The translations under genes were made by a program, and so were the position numbers. From Pseudomonadota bacterium (lineage in GTDB: Bacteria; Bdellovibrionota; UBA1018; CAIMNF01), in the NCBI GenBank assembly GCA_027491115.1, contig JAIXWV010000005.1, positions 1 to 64,000 on the forward strand: a stretch of 64,000 nucleotides of DNA. Direction: 5' to 3'. A model generated the notes under the pieces. The model was not told where the DNA came from. It saw only the letters and a program-made list of their open reading frames with translations, and searched no databases. Positions 1-8,966 of the stretch are shown here, piece after piece; within the stretch, counting starts at the first letter, position 1, and each line of letters begins with the position of its first letter.

Positions 1-106
1 CTACAACCCGATGTACTACGGCTGCCAGATGAGCGCGGTGTGGATGAACCACATGGCCGCTGCCAACGTATCGGTCCAAACCGACGGGACCTGGCTCAAT
101 CCTTGA
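1..106 (+). CDS. C-terminal end of a truncated protein, function unknown
   Basis: The only open frame that reads as protein starts with the codon at position 2 and runs 34 codons to TGA at 104-106. The fragment is rich in Met, Tyr and Asn and contains one Cys (YGCQMSAVWMNHM), then a short hydrophilic tail ending WLNP. The gene begins before the window, so length and family are unknown. It converges on the aminopeptidase gene, and its stop codon lies in the first copy of a 13-bp tandem repeat. The call rests on residue composition and frame only. Confidence 0.45.
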   Translation, partial: YNPMYYGCQMSAVWMNHMAAANVSVQTDGTWLNP

Positions 107-132
107 GCTCAATCCTTGAGCTGAATCCTTCA
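94..132. repeat. Three tandem copies of a 13-bp unit between convergent genes
   Basis: Unit GCTCAATCCTTGA occurs at 94-106 and 107-119, followed by a diverged third copy (GCTGAATCCTTCA) at 120-132. Each junction forms a small hairpin, for example AGCTCAA-TCC-TTGAGCT at 106-122. No T-run follows on either strand, so it is a weak candidate for a bidirectional terminator. Confidence 0.6.
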
Positions 133-134
133 AC

Positions 135-1226
135 TCAGTCCCGGATTGAGTCGAGGACTCCCCGGACATCCTCCCGCTGGGATTGTCCGAAATCAGAGTC
201 ACTCAACTTGGAAAGCCTCTTCAGAAAAGCAGCCACATCCCCATGGTATCGATCCAGGAGCTCGCGGAATCCGCGATCACCCGGGTCATAGGTCTTGAAC
301 TGAATCAGGGAGGCATTGTTCAATTCCCGTTGAATCCCGGCTGCCTTCCGAAGATCTGCGATGATCCGCGTTTTCCCGGCCAACTTCGCATCCGCACCCA
401 CTCCGGACCGGTACAGGGTATCCAACTCCCGATAGGCGGAAGAAAACAGCTCACGCACTTTCCCGATGCGAAGGCGGCGTTCTTGATACCGGTTCCAAAG
501 GGCCTGCCCGGACTCCCCTCCCGAACGAAAGTAACGTTCGGTCAGGACATCTGCGACAAAATCAGCCAGACTCTCGTTGAAGTAAGACTGTCCATTGAAG
601 TAGAGGGTGGCATGAACCGATTCATGCAGATAAACCTGCACCAGCTCCGGTAGTGCGTCAGGATGGATCTTTCCTTCGGCGGTCTTGGGAATCATGGTCG
701 AGAGCAAGGGATCAGGAAACCATCCGAGTGTAGAGTACGCAGAGGCACCCCGGATGTCGACGTCCAATCCCCTTTGGCGGTAAGCTGATGCGAACGACTC
801 GGCGTCATTCCGGTCGAACCAACCGATGTAGGTGAAGCTCCCGACCAGTGGAAACGTGAACACTTCCGGCCTGAAACTCAGGGCATCCGAAACGGTGACC
901 ACGTGAACCACCGATTCTCCAGGCAATTGAACGTACTCCCTGTAATTGGCAGTGGGCTTCAGTCCCTGGGACTCGCCGAAGGTATGGATCCCCGGTATTT
1001 TCAACAGCAACTCCCTCAAGGCGGCATCGACACGCTCGTCAACGACAAGCTCTTCGATCGGTTTCCCACGGTTCAAGAGCATGAGCTGACCTCTACCGGC
1101 CTGGACGAGAAACTTGACTGTGGAACACCCGGTCAGGAAAGTCATCATCGTGCAAACGAATAGGCACACCCTAAAAATAAAACGAGCCTCCGAGAGCAAG
1201 GTTGAAGTTGTCTTTCCAGGTCGCAA
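135..1226 (-). CDS. Putative zinc aminopeptidase, lipoprotein (Aminopep family)
   Basis: A protein of up to 363 residues matching the predicted aminopeptidase family (Pfam Aminopep, PF10023). The gluzincin motif HESVH is at about residue 202 and the downstream NESLADF Glu is about 18 residues later, so a zinc-dependent metallopeptidase is likely. The N-terminus carries a hydrophobic stretch and a lipobox-like LTGC at about residue 34, suggesting a membrane-anchored lipoprotein. The upstream start overlaps the 3' end of the beta-barrel gene by 56 bp; a GTG at 1167-1169, just after that gene's stop, is an alternative but leaves no charged n-region. Last gene of a minus-strand run that may begin at the HD-GYP gene. 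The substrate is unknown. Confidence 0.8.
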   Translation of the reverse strand: MRPGKTTSTLLSEARFIFRVCLFVCTMMTFLTGCSTVKFLVQAGRGQLMLLNRGKPIEELVVDERVDAALRELLLKIPGIHTFGESQGLKPTANYREYVQLPGESVVHVVTVSDALSFRPEVFTFPLVGSFTYIGWFDRNDAESFASAYRQRGLDVDIRGASAYSTLGWFPDPLLSTMIPKTAEGKIHPDALPELVQVYLHESVHATLYFNGQSYFNESLADFVADVLTERYFRSGGESGQALWNRYQERRLRIGKVRELFSSAYRELDTLYRSGVGADAKLAGKTRIIADLRKAAGIQRELNNASLIQFKTYDPGDRGFRELLDRYHGDVAAFLKRLSKLSDSDFGQSQREDVRGVLDSIRD

Positions 1227-1725
1227 TACTCCCTCCGGTCAGATACGAGGTCCCGTCTAGACGAAGCCCGAAGCGACTGGTCAACTTCACCTTCAGCCCG
1301 AGACCGCTGATCACCGTCACTTGATCAAGCCGCCCTGGAGGTGAAAAACCCCCTTGGTAAGTACCGGTGGCATCGCGGTTCAATTGCCCTACTCCAAAAC
1401 GTAAAAAAGGCCTGACAGGCGAACCTTCAGAAAACATGTGATACAAAAAATTCATGCTGTATACGCGGTCACGGTACTTGATGTCTTGGACATTGGGGAC
1501 AAATTCCGTGTTCAAGCTGTCCTGATAAGAGAACTGAACTTGACTGTCTTGCGTAAGGTAATATCCCAAAGCACCATTCCAACTCTGGGTCACGCTGTAG
1601 CTTCCACCATTATAGGCGCTACGGGAGTAAGAAAAACCAAGAGAAGTCTCGAATACACCGGCACCGGCGTCTGAGACAAATGCAAAGGACAGAAGCAGGC
1701 CCAACAGGATTCTAATCTTCATCAT
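1171..1725 (-). CDS. Small outer-membrane beta-barrel protein
   Basis: 184 residues with a clear signal peptide (MMKIRILLGLLLSFAFVSDAGA), alternating hydrophobic/polar strands and a C-terminal aromatic FYF. This is the pattern of an 8-10 stranded outer-membrane barrel of the OmpA/OmpW type; no specific family is recognised. A strong ribosome site (AAGGAGG) lies about 11 nt before the start, in the 24-bp gap after the FecR gene, so the two are probably co-transcribed. A role in the envelope next to FecR, TPR and aminopeptidase partners is inferred from position only. Confidence 0.7.
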   Translation of the reverse strand: MMKIRILLGLLLSFAFVSDAGAGVFETSLGFSYSRSAYNGGSYSVTQSWNGALGYYLTQDSQVQFSYQDSLNTEFVPNVQDIKYRDRVYSMNFLYHMFSEGSPVRPFLRFGVGQLNRDATGTYQGGFSPPGRLDQVTVISGLGLKVKLTSRFGLRLDGTSYLTGGSIATWKDNFNLALGGSFYF

Positions 1726-1749
1726 TTTTGCCCCTCCTTGGGCCGGTAC

Positions 1750-2748
1750 TCACTCTTCTGAGGAGTCCGGCCGGAGCGAATCGATCTCCTTACCAATTCG
1801 CCTGACCTCTGTCTTCAAACGTTTCTGATGAACACCGTATTCCTCATCCGAAAAAATAGGCGGCACAGCCCTGGATGCGGGCTTACGGTCATTCTCCACC
1901 TTGGCAACTTCCGAAGGCCTTCCGAAAAGACGTTCACGTAGCCTTCCCATGACATACTCTGCCTCGAGCACGTCGACAGCCGCTCGGGCTGACTGTCCAA
2001 CCGATGCAGGGTGACGACCCTGATCCTCATCGGGGGTTTCGTTCCAATCTTCGATCTCGGAAGCGAGTGCCTCACTTCTGGACTCATGAATCTTCTTCAC
2101 TATCGAGACCCACTCCTTGACCTCATCCGCAGGGAGCCCAAAGCGAACCAACAAAGGCGCTACCACAGAGTGATTGAGGATCTCAGGCTGCGAGGGACGA
2201 ACCCACGCCTGCTGAATGATCATTCTACTGATCTCGCCCGCTTGAACCTCACGGTTCGCATCGCGGTTGAACCGATTGACGAAGCGAGCTTTCCGGTTGA
2301 GTACCAGCAGGGCACTGGATCGCTCTGACGGTTGGTACTGAATCCAAACCACCCCGCCTTTGTAATCTACGATCGAATTCGGCGAGGTCCAGGTCACCGT
2401 CGAATTCAATGCGGGCCCGGACACCAGCACTTCTCCACGATAAAGACTCCGGATCCCTTCTCCCTGAAATTCGACAAAAGTACCCGGAGCGATTTGAACC
2501 GTGGTCCTATCCTCCAGCCGGATCCGTGCCACCCCTTGGCGGGTCATGACCATCGCACCACAGGGGAGCGGTTCTTGTGCGGGAAGCTTAGTCTTGACCA
2601 CGCCCTTAGCAGGGATCAACTGGGTTCCCGGATCGGCGTGCTCGACCAATCCACAGATTTTTGAATCATTTCCGGCATGAACCGCGGAAATTGAACCAAA
2701 AAGAGAGAAGAAAGTAATCCATGCCAAAATCCGGATATCAGTGGCCAT
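1750..2748 (-). CDS. FecR-domain periplasmic protein
   Basis: 332 residues from the ATG at 2748, chosen because it overlaps the TPR gene stop and has GGAGG 9 nt upstream; a longer frame to 2823 exists but adds an Arg/Pro-rich leader. A signal peptide (ending SAVHAG) is followed by a FecR-type domain at about residues 40-160 with the usual GVARIRLED...IAPGTFVEF pattern, then a charged Glu/Arg-rich C-terminal third likely to be helical. FecR domains often carry surface or stress signals, but here no sigma factor/FecA pair is adjacent, so a structural or scaffolding role is as likely. Translationally coupled to the TPR gene. Confidence 0.75.
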   Translation of the reverse strand: MATDIRILAWITFFSLFGSISAVHAGNDSKICGLVEHADPGTQLIPAKGVVKTKLPAQEPLPCGAMVMTRQGVARIRLEDRTTVQIAPGTFVEFQGEGIRSLYRGEVLVSGPALNSTVTWTSPNSIVDYKGGVVWIQYQPSERSSALLVLNRKARFVNRFNRDANREVQAGEISRMIIQQAWVRPSQPEILNHSVVAPLLVRFGLPADEVKEWVSIVKKIHESRSEALASEIEDWNETPDEDQGRHPASVGQSARAAVDVLEAEYVMGRLRERLFGRPSEVAKVENDRKPASRAVPPIFSDEEYGVHQKRLKTEVRRIGKEIDSLRPDSSEE

Positions 2749-3589
2749 GATGGGCACCCTCCTGGGCGGGATGGGAATCGGGCTCATGCGAAGCGTCCTC
2801 AGCAGCCGGACGACGCTTGCCATTCAACCAATCCGCCTCTTCTGAGTTTGGATAAAGCTCAATGAAATGAAGCATGGTCTGTTCGGCTTGCAACTTCTTG
2901 CCGAGGGATCGATAACATAGGGCCTGCCAAAACATGCCCTTCCGATGTCCGGACTCGCCCCTCTGACTCAAACGAATCGACTCTCGGAAGTCTCTGAGCG
3001 CCAGATTGAAATTTTTCAAGTGAAACCAAGAGATCCCGCTCATCAGATAGGTCTCGGGTTTACGGAACTGGGAATCGTCCTTTAAAGTCAGCAGGTGGTG
3101 TAAAACGATCGCCGATTTTTCGTGATCCTCACGACGGAAGTGACCTACAGCCAAAGCGTGAAGTTGATGGACTGCCAGGTGAGAGGGAACTTCGTACTTG
3201 ATCGAATGCAATGCGGTTCCCAGCTCCGACCCCGCCTCGTTCTTCAGGCTCTCCTCAAGCGTCTCATTCAGAGAGGCCAGATCGCGGGTGGCCCGGGCCG
3301 CATCCCCAAGAATCTGCTCCTTCTCAAGCTCTGCTAGCTTTTTATTGAGCTGTCGATTCTCTCGATCGAGGATTGCAAACTCATCCACCCGGTCAACGAA
3401 TGAGAAAAAATGCTTCTTATAGGTTCCATAGATACCGTACTGTTTAAACTCTTTCATGGCAAAAGAGCCTCGAAACTCCTCCACCACGGGAGTCCCCGCT
3501 CGGTACAATCCGAATACACCGACAGCACAGAAAAATCCGGCCAGTGTATAACGGAAAGCGGGTTTATTGAGCAAATGAGGAACCTTCAC
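2738..3589 (-). CDS. Membrane-anchored TPR protein
   Basis: 283 residues starting at GTG. One N-terminal membrane segment (about residues 13-32) is followed by a region with coiled-coil character (FAILDRENRQLNKKLAELEK) and at least three TPR-like helical hairpins between about residues 120 and 260 (for example GMFWQALCYRSLGKKLQAEQ). The tail is His-rich. TPR arrays bind partner proteins; the partner is not identifiable. Its stop overlaps the FecR start by 11 bp, indicating coupled translation, and a 41-bp gap separates it from the HD-GYP gene upstream. Confidence 0.65.
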   Translation of the reverse strand: MKVPHLLNKPAFRYTLAGFFCAVGVFGLYRAGTPVVEEFRGSFAMKEFKQYGIYGTYKKHFFSFVDRVDEFAILDRENRQLNKKLAELEKEQILGDAARATRDLASLNETLEESLKNEAGSELGTALHSIKYEVPSHLAVHQLHALAVGHFRREDHEKSAIVLHHLLTLKDDSQFRKPETYLMSGISWFHLKNFNLALRDFRESIRLSQRGESGHRKGMFWQALCYRSLGKKLQAEQTMLHFIELYPNSEEADWLNGKRRPAAEDASHEPDSHPAQEGAHHGH

Positions 3590-3630
3590 GTCTCTCAGAT
3601 CGGCGTTGTTGATCTGAAACTTGAGAAAAA

Positions 3631-5133
3631 CTAGGCCGCTTTCCCCGATTTCTTCGGGCTTCCAGAAGTTTCAGACCGTGTCGTGAGTAGATAAGCCCGC
3701 GACTGAACGAACAACTTGAACAGGACTCCATCGAGCTTACCCTGCTTGACCTCGGATTCCAGGATTTCGAGGGCCTTGTCGAGCGGGACCGCCGCCTTGT
3801 AGGGACGGTCTTTCGCGGTCAATGCGTCGTAGATGTCCGCAATGGTGAGCATCCGACTCTGAATGGGGATATCCTCACCTCCCACTTTAAGGGGGTACCC
3901 GGTCCGATCCAACTTTTCGTGGTGACGGTGGGCAATAGTCGGTACCTGCTCCAACCCACGACTCCAGGGGACCATTTTTAGAATCTCATAAGTGAAAGAC
4001 ACGTGTTTCTCGATCTCAATCCTTTCTTCAGGGCTGAGGGAACCACGCGGGATACAAAGGCGCTGACTCTCGTGGGCATGGAGGGCGCAACAGACCTCCC
4101 CGTCATCAATCTTGACTTGCAACTTGGTCAACTCGAGGATGTTCTCTGAAACTTCTTGCGGGAGAACGGTCGGCTCATTCGCTTTCAGGATAGTCTGGTA
4201 TGCTTGGTCGAGATCTTTGAGACGTCTCCCGAGCTCAAGCTGGTTTTCCTCTCCATGAAACTCGAGACGATAGGCGCTTTTCATCAACTTGAAACGCATC
4301 TCGATTTCTTTCAGCTCCCAAGGATAAAGTTTCTTTTCCTTTTGAAGAATGTGCTCCTTTACCGAGATCTTACCGATATCATGCAACATGGCTGCATAAC
4401 GGAGTTCCCGGAACTGGGTTTCAGAAAAGTGGATTAACCCGAGGGGGCCAGACTGTTCACGATTCACAGCGGATGCCAGATTCAAAGTGAGGTCACAAAC
4501 TCGTTGCGAATGCCCCGAAGTCACCGGATCGCGCGCCTCAATAGCAGTCACGCAAGCGTTCACAAAACCATCTAGAATATTTTCTTGCTCCACAAGTAGC
4601 ATGCTGTTTTCAATCACCAAAGCAGCCTGTGAGGAGACAATTCCGCAAAGCCGCTCGTCTTTCTCGCCGAAGACGGCTTCAGTCTCCATATTTTCGGGGA
4701 TCTTATTCACTAGTTGAATCACCCCGACCAAATCGCCCCTCGGTGTCAGCAAGGGAGCGGAGAGCATATTGAGGGTTTCATAACCCATTGCGATGTCAAT
4801 CGCACTCCGGGGGCGCTGACGTGGGACTGTTCCGTCAGCAGTTGGCTGCACGGAAATGACACTGTCGTTGTAAACTTCACGATTTAGTCCGGTACGACCG
4901 ACGGTGCTGTTTTCGTCCAAACGGAAAACGAGACTCCTGAGATGGGTCGGAACAGCTTCAACTCCCAAACTGCGTGTGATCATGGCCTTGAACACCAGAA
5001 CATCATCACCCTGGAGGTTTTTTTCGAGCGTATAGATCGAGCCCCCGTCACACCCGATCAAATCGAGGAACGAGTTCAGGATGGAATGCAGATCTGTGGT
5101 CAGGCTCTGTCTTGACATGATCCAAAGGCTCAT
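3631..5133 (-). CDS. GAF plus HD-GYP cyclic-di-GMP phosphodiesterase-type protein
   Basis: 500 residues. A GAF-like sensor occupies about residues 10-175, then an HD-GYP domain: HSQRVCDL, the catalytic LHDIGK at about residue 251, HHEKLDRTGYP at about 405 and ADIYDALTAKDRPYK. All expected HD and GYP motif residues are present, so c-di-GMP hydrolysis is plausible. About 110 residues separate HD and GYP, longer than typical, and include a Cys/His segment (VCCALHAHESQRLC). Start is ATG 5133 or ATG 5118. A sigma70-type promoter lies at 5148-5176. First gene of a run of envelope genes. Confidence 0.88.
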   Translation of the reverse strand: MSLWIMSRQSLTTDLHSILNSFLDLIGCDGGSIYTLEKNLQGDDVLVFKAMITRSLGVEAVPTHLRSLVFRLDENSTVGRTGLNREVYNDSVISVQPTADGTVPRQRPRSAIDIAMGYETLNMLSAPLLTPRGDLVGVIQLVNKIPENMETEAVFGEKDERLCGIVSSQAALVIENSMLLVEQENILDGFVNACVTAIEARDPVTSGHSQRVCDLTLNLASAVNREQSGPLGLIHFSETQFRELRYAAMLHDIGKISVKEHILQKEKKLYPWELKEIEMRFKLMKSAYRLEFHGEENQLELGRRLKDLDQAYQTILKANEPTVLPQEVSENILELTKLQVKIDDGEVCCALHAHESQRLCIPRGSLSPEERIEIEKHVSFTYEILKMVPWSRGLEQVPTIAHRHHEKLDRTGYPLKVGGEDIPIQSRMLTIADIYDALTAKDRPYKAAVPLDKALEILESEVKQGKLDGVLFKLFVQSRAYLLTTRSETSGSPKKSGKAA

Positions 5134-5147
5134 CGGAATAGAAAGGC

Positions 5148-5176
5148 GCGATATTGAGGGAATTTCATGCTGTCAA
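5148..5176 (-). promoter_or_regulatory. Sigma70-type promoter of the HD-GYP gene
   Basis: On the minus strand a perfect -35 TTGACA (5171-5176) is 17 bp from TATCGC (5148-5153). The first ATG is 14 nt downstream, so the leader would be only about 7 nt. Confidence 0.55.
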
Positions 5177-5342
5177 TTTTTTGGACAACCCCCCAATTCT
5201 CAATCAACCCGAGAAGAAGGCTCAGGGCAAAGGGTGGGCGAATGTCCAAATAAAACATTGTAATGACAAGATAATCTCTTGAGATCCCCTTGAGACCGCA
5301 CCTGGCTCAACCTTTGCATCCCTCACTATGAGAGTAGAGAAT

Positions 5343-6563
5343 ATGAACAAATCAAATTGGTTGAGAGCTCTAATTTCCCCAGCCCCCTTCAGTGCCTTAC
5401 TGCTCGGGTTGACCGCTTGTGGGCCCCAGGCCTTTGTCCCGAGCGGGATGGCTTATCGTCAAACTGCGGCGGGTTCTGTGAACATCCCTCCGAAGGTTGA
5501 TCTGGTCCTCGGTGTATCGATGAACGGAACCATGCAGAACATCGCTCCCGGGATCCAGACCGAGATCCCAGCCTTCCTGCAGGGCCTCGAGAACAGCGGC
5601 TGGGATTACCGTTTTGTATCGATTCCCCTGAGTGAACAGACCCCCGTCGATCCGCAAAGTTTCCCGATCGAGCGTAAGGTCTCTGTATCTCGCTATGACA
5701 CCAACACTCCGGAGGCGAACTGGCTCTCACCCTATCCAGGAGCCAGGTATGACGATCCGAAGCTCGGCATCGCCCCCCAACTGATAGCACCCGTGTTCAC
5801 TGTTCCGTCGGTAAACGCCGGAGTGATGAACGGACGTGAAACTGGAGTCCACAACCAGGTAAATTTCCTCTCCCGAGCAGACGTTCTTCCCTCCAATGGA
5901 AGAAATCCGAACGCCAACTTCCTCCGCAGGGATGCCTTATTGGCCGTGATCACTCTGTCGAACGGGGACGATCGCTCTGGGGGTAACTGGGTCTACGACC
6001 CCTACTACAACCGGACTGTCTGGCAATCCGGTGGAACCGCCGTTGACCTTGCCTATCGCGACACCTTCATCGATGTAAAGCAGAGTGCTTCACTGGTTCG
6101 TTATTACTCGGTGGTTGCACACCAACGCACCAGCTGCCGTGGATACGGGACTTGGTCGGGAATCCGCTATGAAGGGTTCGCGAGCATGCTGGGCGGGATC
6201 TCTCTCGATATTTGCGACAATCCAGTGAAAACAGCTCTCGAAGCGGTTGCCAACCACCTTCAAACCGTGAAGCTCTCGTTCCGGAAAAAATTCCTCGTGA
6301 TGGGAACCGAGCCGAATCCAGGGACGATCAAAGTGGTCCGGTACACCAATGGCGAATCCTCCAGGGCGGAAGTGATTCCTCAGAGCCCGACCAACGGATG
6401 GACCTACATCGGATACCGCACCAACCAGAACACGATTGATGCACCCCTTGAAATGGAACCAGCAACCGGCTACATGGTGGAACTCCATGGTACCGCGAAG
6501 CTCATGGGTTCTGATACGGCTGACATTACCTACCAGAACGCCGGTGAGCCGGTTTCGAACTGA
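5343..6563 (+). CDS. Lipoprotein with von Willebrand A-like fold, unknown role
   Basis: 406 residues from ATG 5343 (an in-frame ATG at 5328 is possible). The signal peptide ends in lipobox LTAC, so a lipid-anchored envelope protein. After it, VDLVLGVSMNGTMQNIAPG resembles the first strand and MIDAS loop of VWA proteins, but the DxSxS metal motif is incomplete. ITLSNGDDRSGGNW later resembles the VWA strand-4 region. The last 90 residues look like a beta-rich domain. The gene diverges from the HD-GYP gene across a 209-bp spacer holding an ATCTC-TT-GAGAT palindrome (5274-5285). The next gene starts 2 bp after its stop. Confidence 0.6.
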   Translation: MNKSNWLRALISPAPFSALLLGLTACGPQAFVPSGMAYRQTAAGSVNIPPKVDLVLGVSMNGTMQNIAPGIQTEIPAFLQGLENSGWDYRFVSIPLSEQTPVDPQSFPIERKVSVSRYDTNTPEANWLSPYPGARYDDPKLGIAPQLIAPVFTVPSVNAGVMNGRETGVHNQVNFLSRADVLPSNGRNPNANFLRRDALLAVITLSNGDDRSGGNWVYDPYYNRTVWQSGGTAVDLAYRDTFIDVKQSASLVRYYSVVAHQRTSCRGYGTWSGIRYEGFASMLGGISLDICDNPVKTALEAVANHLQTVKLSFRKKFLVMGTEPNPGTIKVVRYTNGESSRAEVIPQSPTNGWTYIGYRTNQNTIDAPLEMEPATGYMVELHGTAKLMGSDTADITYQNAGEPVSN

Positions 6564-6565
6564 AA

Positions 6566-6892
6566 ATGAAAACTGGGAAATCGGTCCTTAACGGATTCCT
6601 CCTGCTCTCGGGTACCTACGTCTGCCCTCATGACCCGAACATCTGTGACCAGGAAGTCCGGGTCTACGGAAGGAATGGCCAAACCACCGCAGTGAAAGTC
6701 GAATACACCGGGTACTGTGGGAGCATGGGGCCCTACCTTTATCCCTGCTCAGGACGGATCTGTAAAGACACCCACGCCGAGTTCAAAATAGAAAATGAAC
6801 GGTCGTACTCATGGAAGAACCTCGGGCACCCCTATTCGTGCCGATTCGTACTAAAGACGAAGCACCCGTCTCAATTTCTTCCCGCCGAATGA
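6566..6892 (+). CDS. Small cysteine-rich protein, unknown
   Basis: 108 residues beginning 2 bp after the lipoprotein stop, which suggests coupled translation. A hydrophobic stretch lies near residues 8-18 but there is no clear signal-peptidase site. Six Cys (at about residues 19, 27, 50, 60, 65 and 92) could form disulfides in an exported domain. The 3' end overlaps the convergent adenylating-enzyme gene by 42 bp. No family recognised; reality is supported by tight spacing only. Confidence 0.45.
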   Translation: MKTGKSVLNGFLLLSGTYVCPHDPNICDQEVRVYGRNGQTTAVKVEYTGYCGSMGPYLYPCSGRICKDTHAEFKIENERSYSWKNLGHPYSCRFVLKTKHPSQFLPAE

Positions 6893-8128
6893 GGGGATTC
6901 CCCGGTGAAACCGGAGGACAGGAGCTTGCCCTCCGATCCGGACGGCCAGATCACCCACTTCTTCACCGACCCGACGCTGGATCCTGGGAAAGTCATCTTC
7001 CCCGGCCTTGATGTGGATATCGATCTCGCCCAGAAGAGCCTGTGTGACCAGATATTCTTCGATCGCGTCATCCGCGGTGATCACCGCCCGCCGGATGAAA
7101 TCGGGAAAGACCGCAACCGATCCCTCTCCCGAACAGCTTTTGAACTCGAGGACATCATCCGAGCGACCTTCGATACTTTCGATGGCGGTCATCACCGAAC
7201 CGCACGGACAAGGTGACGAACGGAGAGTCAGGATGTCATTCAAGCGATACCGAATCACAGGTTGAGAGGTCCTGGTGAAATCCGTGATGATCGGGATGAA
7301 CTTGGTCCGACTGGAATCGAGCCACTCAGGTTCGATCCTCACGCAGTCCTCGTTCAGGTGGAGAGTCCCTTCCTGACAACTGGCTGCGAGAAAGCCCTCT
7401 GTGCACTGGTAAATTTGGTGCACCTTCATTCCAAAAGACCTCGATATCCGTCGTTCATCCAAGGGATCCAGCGTCTCGGCTATGGAAAAAATCCTCATCG
7501 GACGGGATGAAATCCTACCCTCTTCACGGGCCTCGGCAAGCCGGATCAGCATTGAAGGAGGAGCGAACAGCAGATCCGGCTGCTGGGCTTCCAACCGCTT
7601 CAAATGGTCCTCCATGGAAGCCAGGAGGTCGTAGAACTCGAACTGGATCCTCGATCCCGCGGAAGCGGTGTAGAGATTGGAATTCGCCCTCATGAAAAAC
7701 GCAACACGATACCGGCTGAAAATCGACCCAGGCAGGATTTTCCCGAGAATCGTCCCTGCATGGCGGGCCCGCTCGGAATCCGAAACCAAAAACAGCCCGC
7801 GATTCCCACTAGTCCCGGAGGAAAGTCCCACCGTGACCCCGTTCAGGGTTGGGGTGAAGTCACGGCTGTTTTCAGCCATGAAAGCCAGATCGAAGGCGCG
7901 ATCGCGCTCCACCCCGACCGTATTGAGATCGGAAAAGTGTTCCATCATGATCTTCTTGTCAATGACCCCTCCGGACCATTCTCTGTAAAACTTCGAATGC
8001 CGCCGAACCCAATCCAGATGACTCGCAATGCGACGATTCTGAAAACGCTCGAGTGACGCCCGATCCCGGAAACGTCTTCCATACCGGGTCATCAGGTAAT
8101 GAAAGAGGATCCGCAACTTAAACCACAT
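6851..8128 (-). CDS. Adenylate-forming enzyme, F390-synthetase/PaaK-like
   Basis: 425 residues from ATG 8128, which overlaps the preceding stop and has a GAGAGAG ribosome site; a GTG at 8158 would lengthen it. Motifs of the acyl-adenylating family are present: the phosphate loop SSGTSGNRG at about residue 103, YQCTEG, RYRLNDIL with a following CPCGS. It is the compact phenylacetate-CoA-ligase/F390-synthetase-like branch, which activates a carboxylate with ATP. In this cluster it could activate a fatty acyl or beta-hydroxy acid, as OleC does in olefin synthesis. Substrate and final step (CoA ester, AMP ester or lactone) are not visible. Confidence 0.8.
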   Translation of the reverse strand: MWFKLRILFHYLMTRYGRRFRDRASLERFQNRRIASHLDWVRRHSKFYREWSGGVIDKKIMMEHFSDLNTVGVERDRAFDLAFMAENSRDFTPTLNGVTVGLSSGTSGNRGLFLVSDSERARHAGTILGKILPGSIFSRYRVAFFMRANSNLYTASAGSRIQFEFYDLLASMEDHLKRLEAQQPDLLFAPPSMLIRLAEAREEGRISSRPMRIFSIAETLDPLDERRISRSFGMKVHQIYQCTEGFLAASCQEGTLHLNEDCVRIEPEWLDSSRTKFIPIITDFTRTSQPVIRYRLNDILTLRSSPCPCGSVMTAIESIEGRSDDVLEFKSCSGEGSVAVFPDFIRRAVITADDAIEEYLVTQALLGEIDIHIKAGEDDFPRIQRRVGEEVGDLAVRIGGQAPVLRFHRGIPSFGGKKLRRVLRL

Positions 8129-8966
8129 GGGTCCGCTCTCTCTCCATCGCTTCGTCACAATGGCAGGTCAGGATCCGGAGTCTGCCTGATGACCGGGTCT
8201 CGCAGTCGAGTCGATGAATCCGTGCAAGGGTGTCCCGATAGGCCGGTGGATCGTGGAAGATCAAATCTGTGATCCGCATCGGCGGGATTTCTTCCCGGAA
8301 GGAGGGGGTCAGCCAGGCTGCATCGGCTACCAGAAGATAGTCCACTCCCCCGACTGAAGGAACATAGAGCCCCATCTGTCCGAGAGTATGACCCGGGAGT
8401 GGCACGAGGAAGACACTTCCGTCACCCAGCAGATCATTGCCCGTCCAACCCGGACCTAGAGATTTCAACTCCACAGGAAAATCGTCCGACCAGAGGGTTC
8501 GGGACTCGAACGAGTCCGGAAGGAGGGCCTTCAAAAAACCGTGTCTCACCTGACTGACGGTTCCTAAAGAAACCAGGTGATCGTATTCTCTGCGTGAGGC
8601 GACATACCGTGCCCGGCTGAAATCCGAAGCACCTCCGATGTGATCCGCATGGAAGTGAGAAAGAATGACGTGTGAAATGTCGGTTTCTGCGAGACCAAGA
8701 CCACGTAAGCGGCCGACAGCACTGGTCTCAGAACTGACAGTCACCGGGGTGACCCAGGCATAAAGCTTTTCTGGAAACCGGCGGGTCACCTCTTTGAATC
8801 GGCCCGAATAGCCCGCATCGAACAACAGATACCCGTGCCGGGGATGTTCGATCAATGCCACGGTCGATGGAAAGCGGATCTTCCGCCATTTCCCGGTGAC
8901 CGGATTCACGATCTTTTCATACTGCTCGGTGAATCCCGCTTCTAGAAAGGTGATCGAGCGAACCAT
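8118..8966 (-). CDS. Metallo-beta-lactamase-fold hydrolase, lactonase-like
   Basis: 282 residues with the di-zinc signature HFHADH (about residue 107), a later His in PLPGHTLGQMG and Asp in VADAAW. Overall arrangement resembles N-acyl-homoserine-lactone lactonases and related esterases of the MBL superfamily. It overlaps the SDR gene by 25 bp and the adenylating-enzyme gene by 11 bp, so all three are translated as a block. Inference: it may open or process a thioester or lactone made by its neighbours, taking the place of OleB in an Ole-like pathway, or act as an editing thioesterase. Confidence 0.82.
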   Translation of the reverse strand: MVRSITFLEAGFTEQYEKIVNPVTGKWRKIRFPSTVALIEHPRHGYLLFDAGYSGRFKEVTRRFPEKLYAWVTPVTVSSETSAVGRLRGLGLAETDISHVILSHFHADHIGGASDFSRARYVASRREYDHLVSLGTVSQVRHGFLKALLPDSFESRTLWSDDFPVELKSLGPGWTGNDLLGDGSVFLVPLPGHTLGQMGLYVPSVGGVDYLLVADAAWLTPSFREEIPPMRITDLIFHDPPAYRDTLARIHRLDCETRSSGRLRILTCHCDEAMERERTHVV

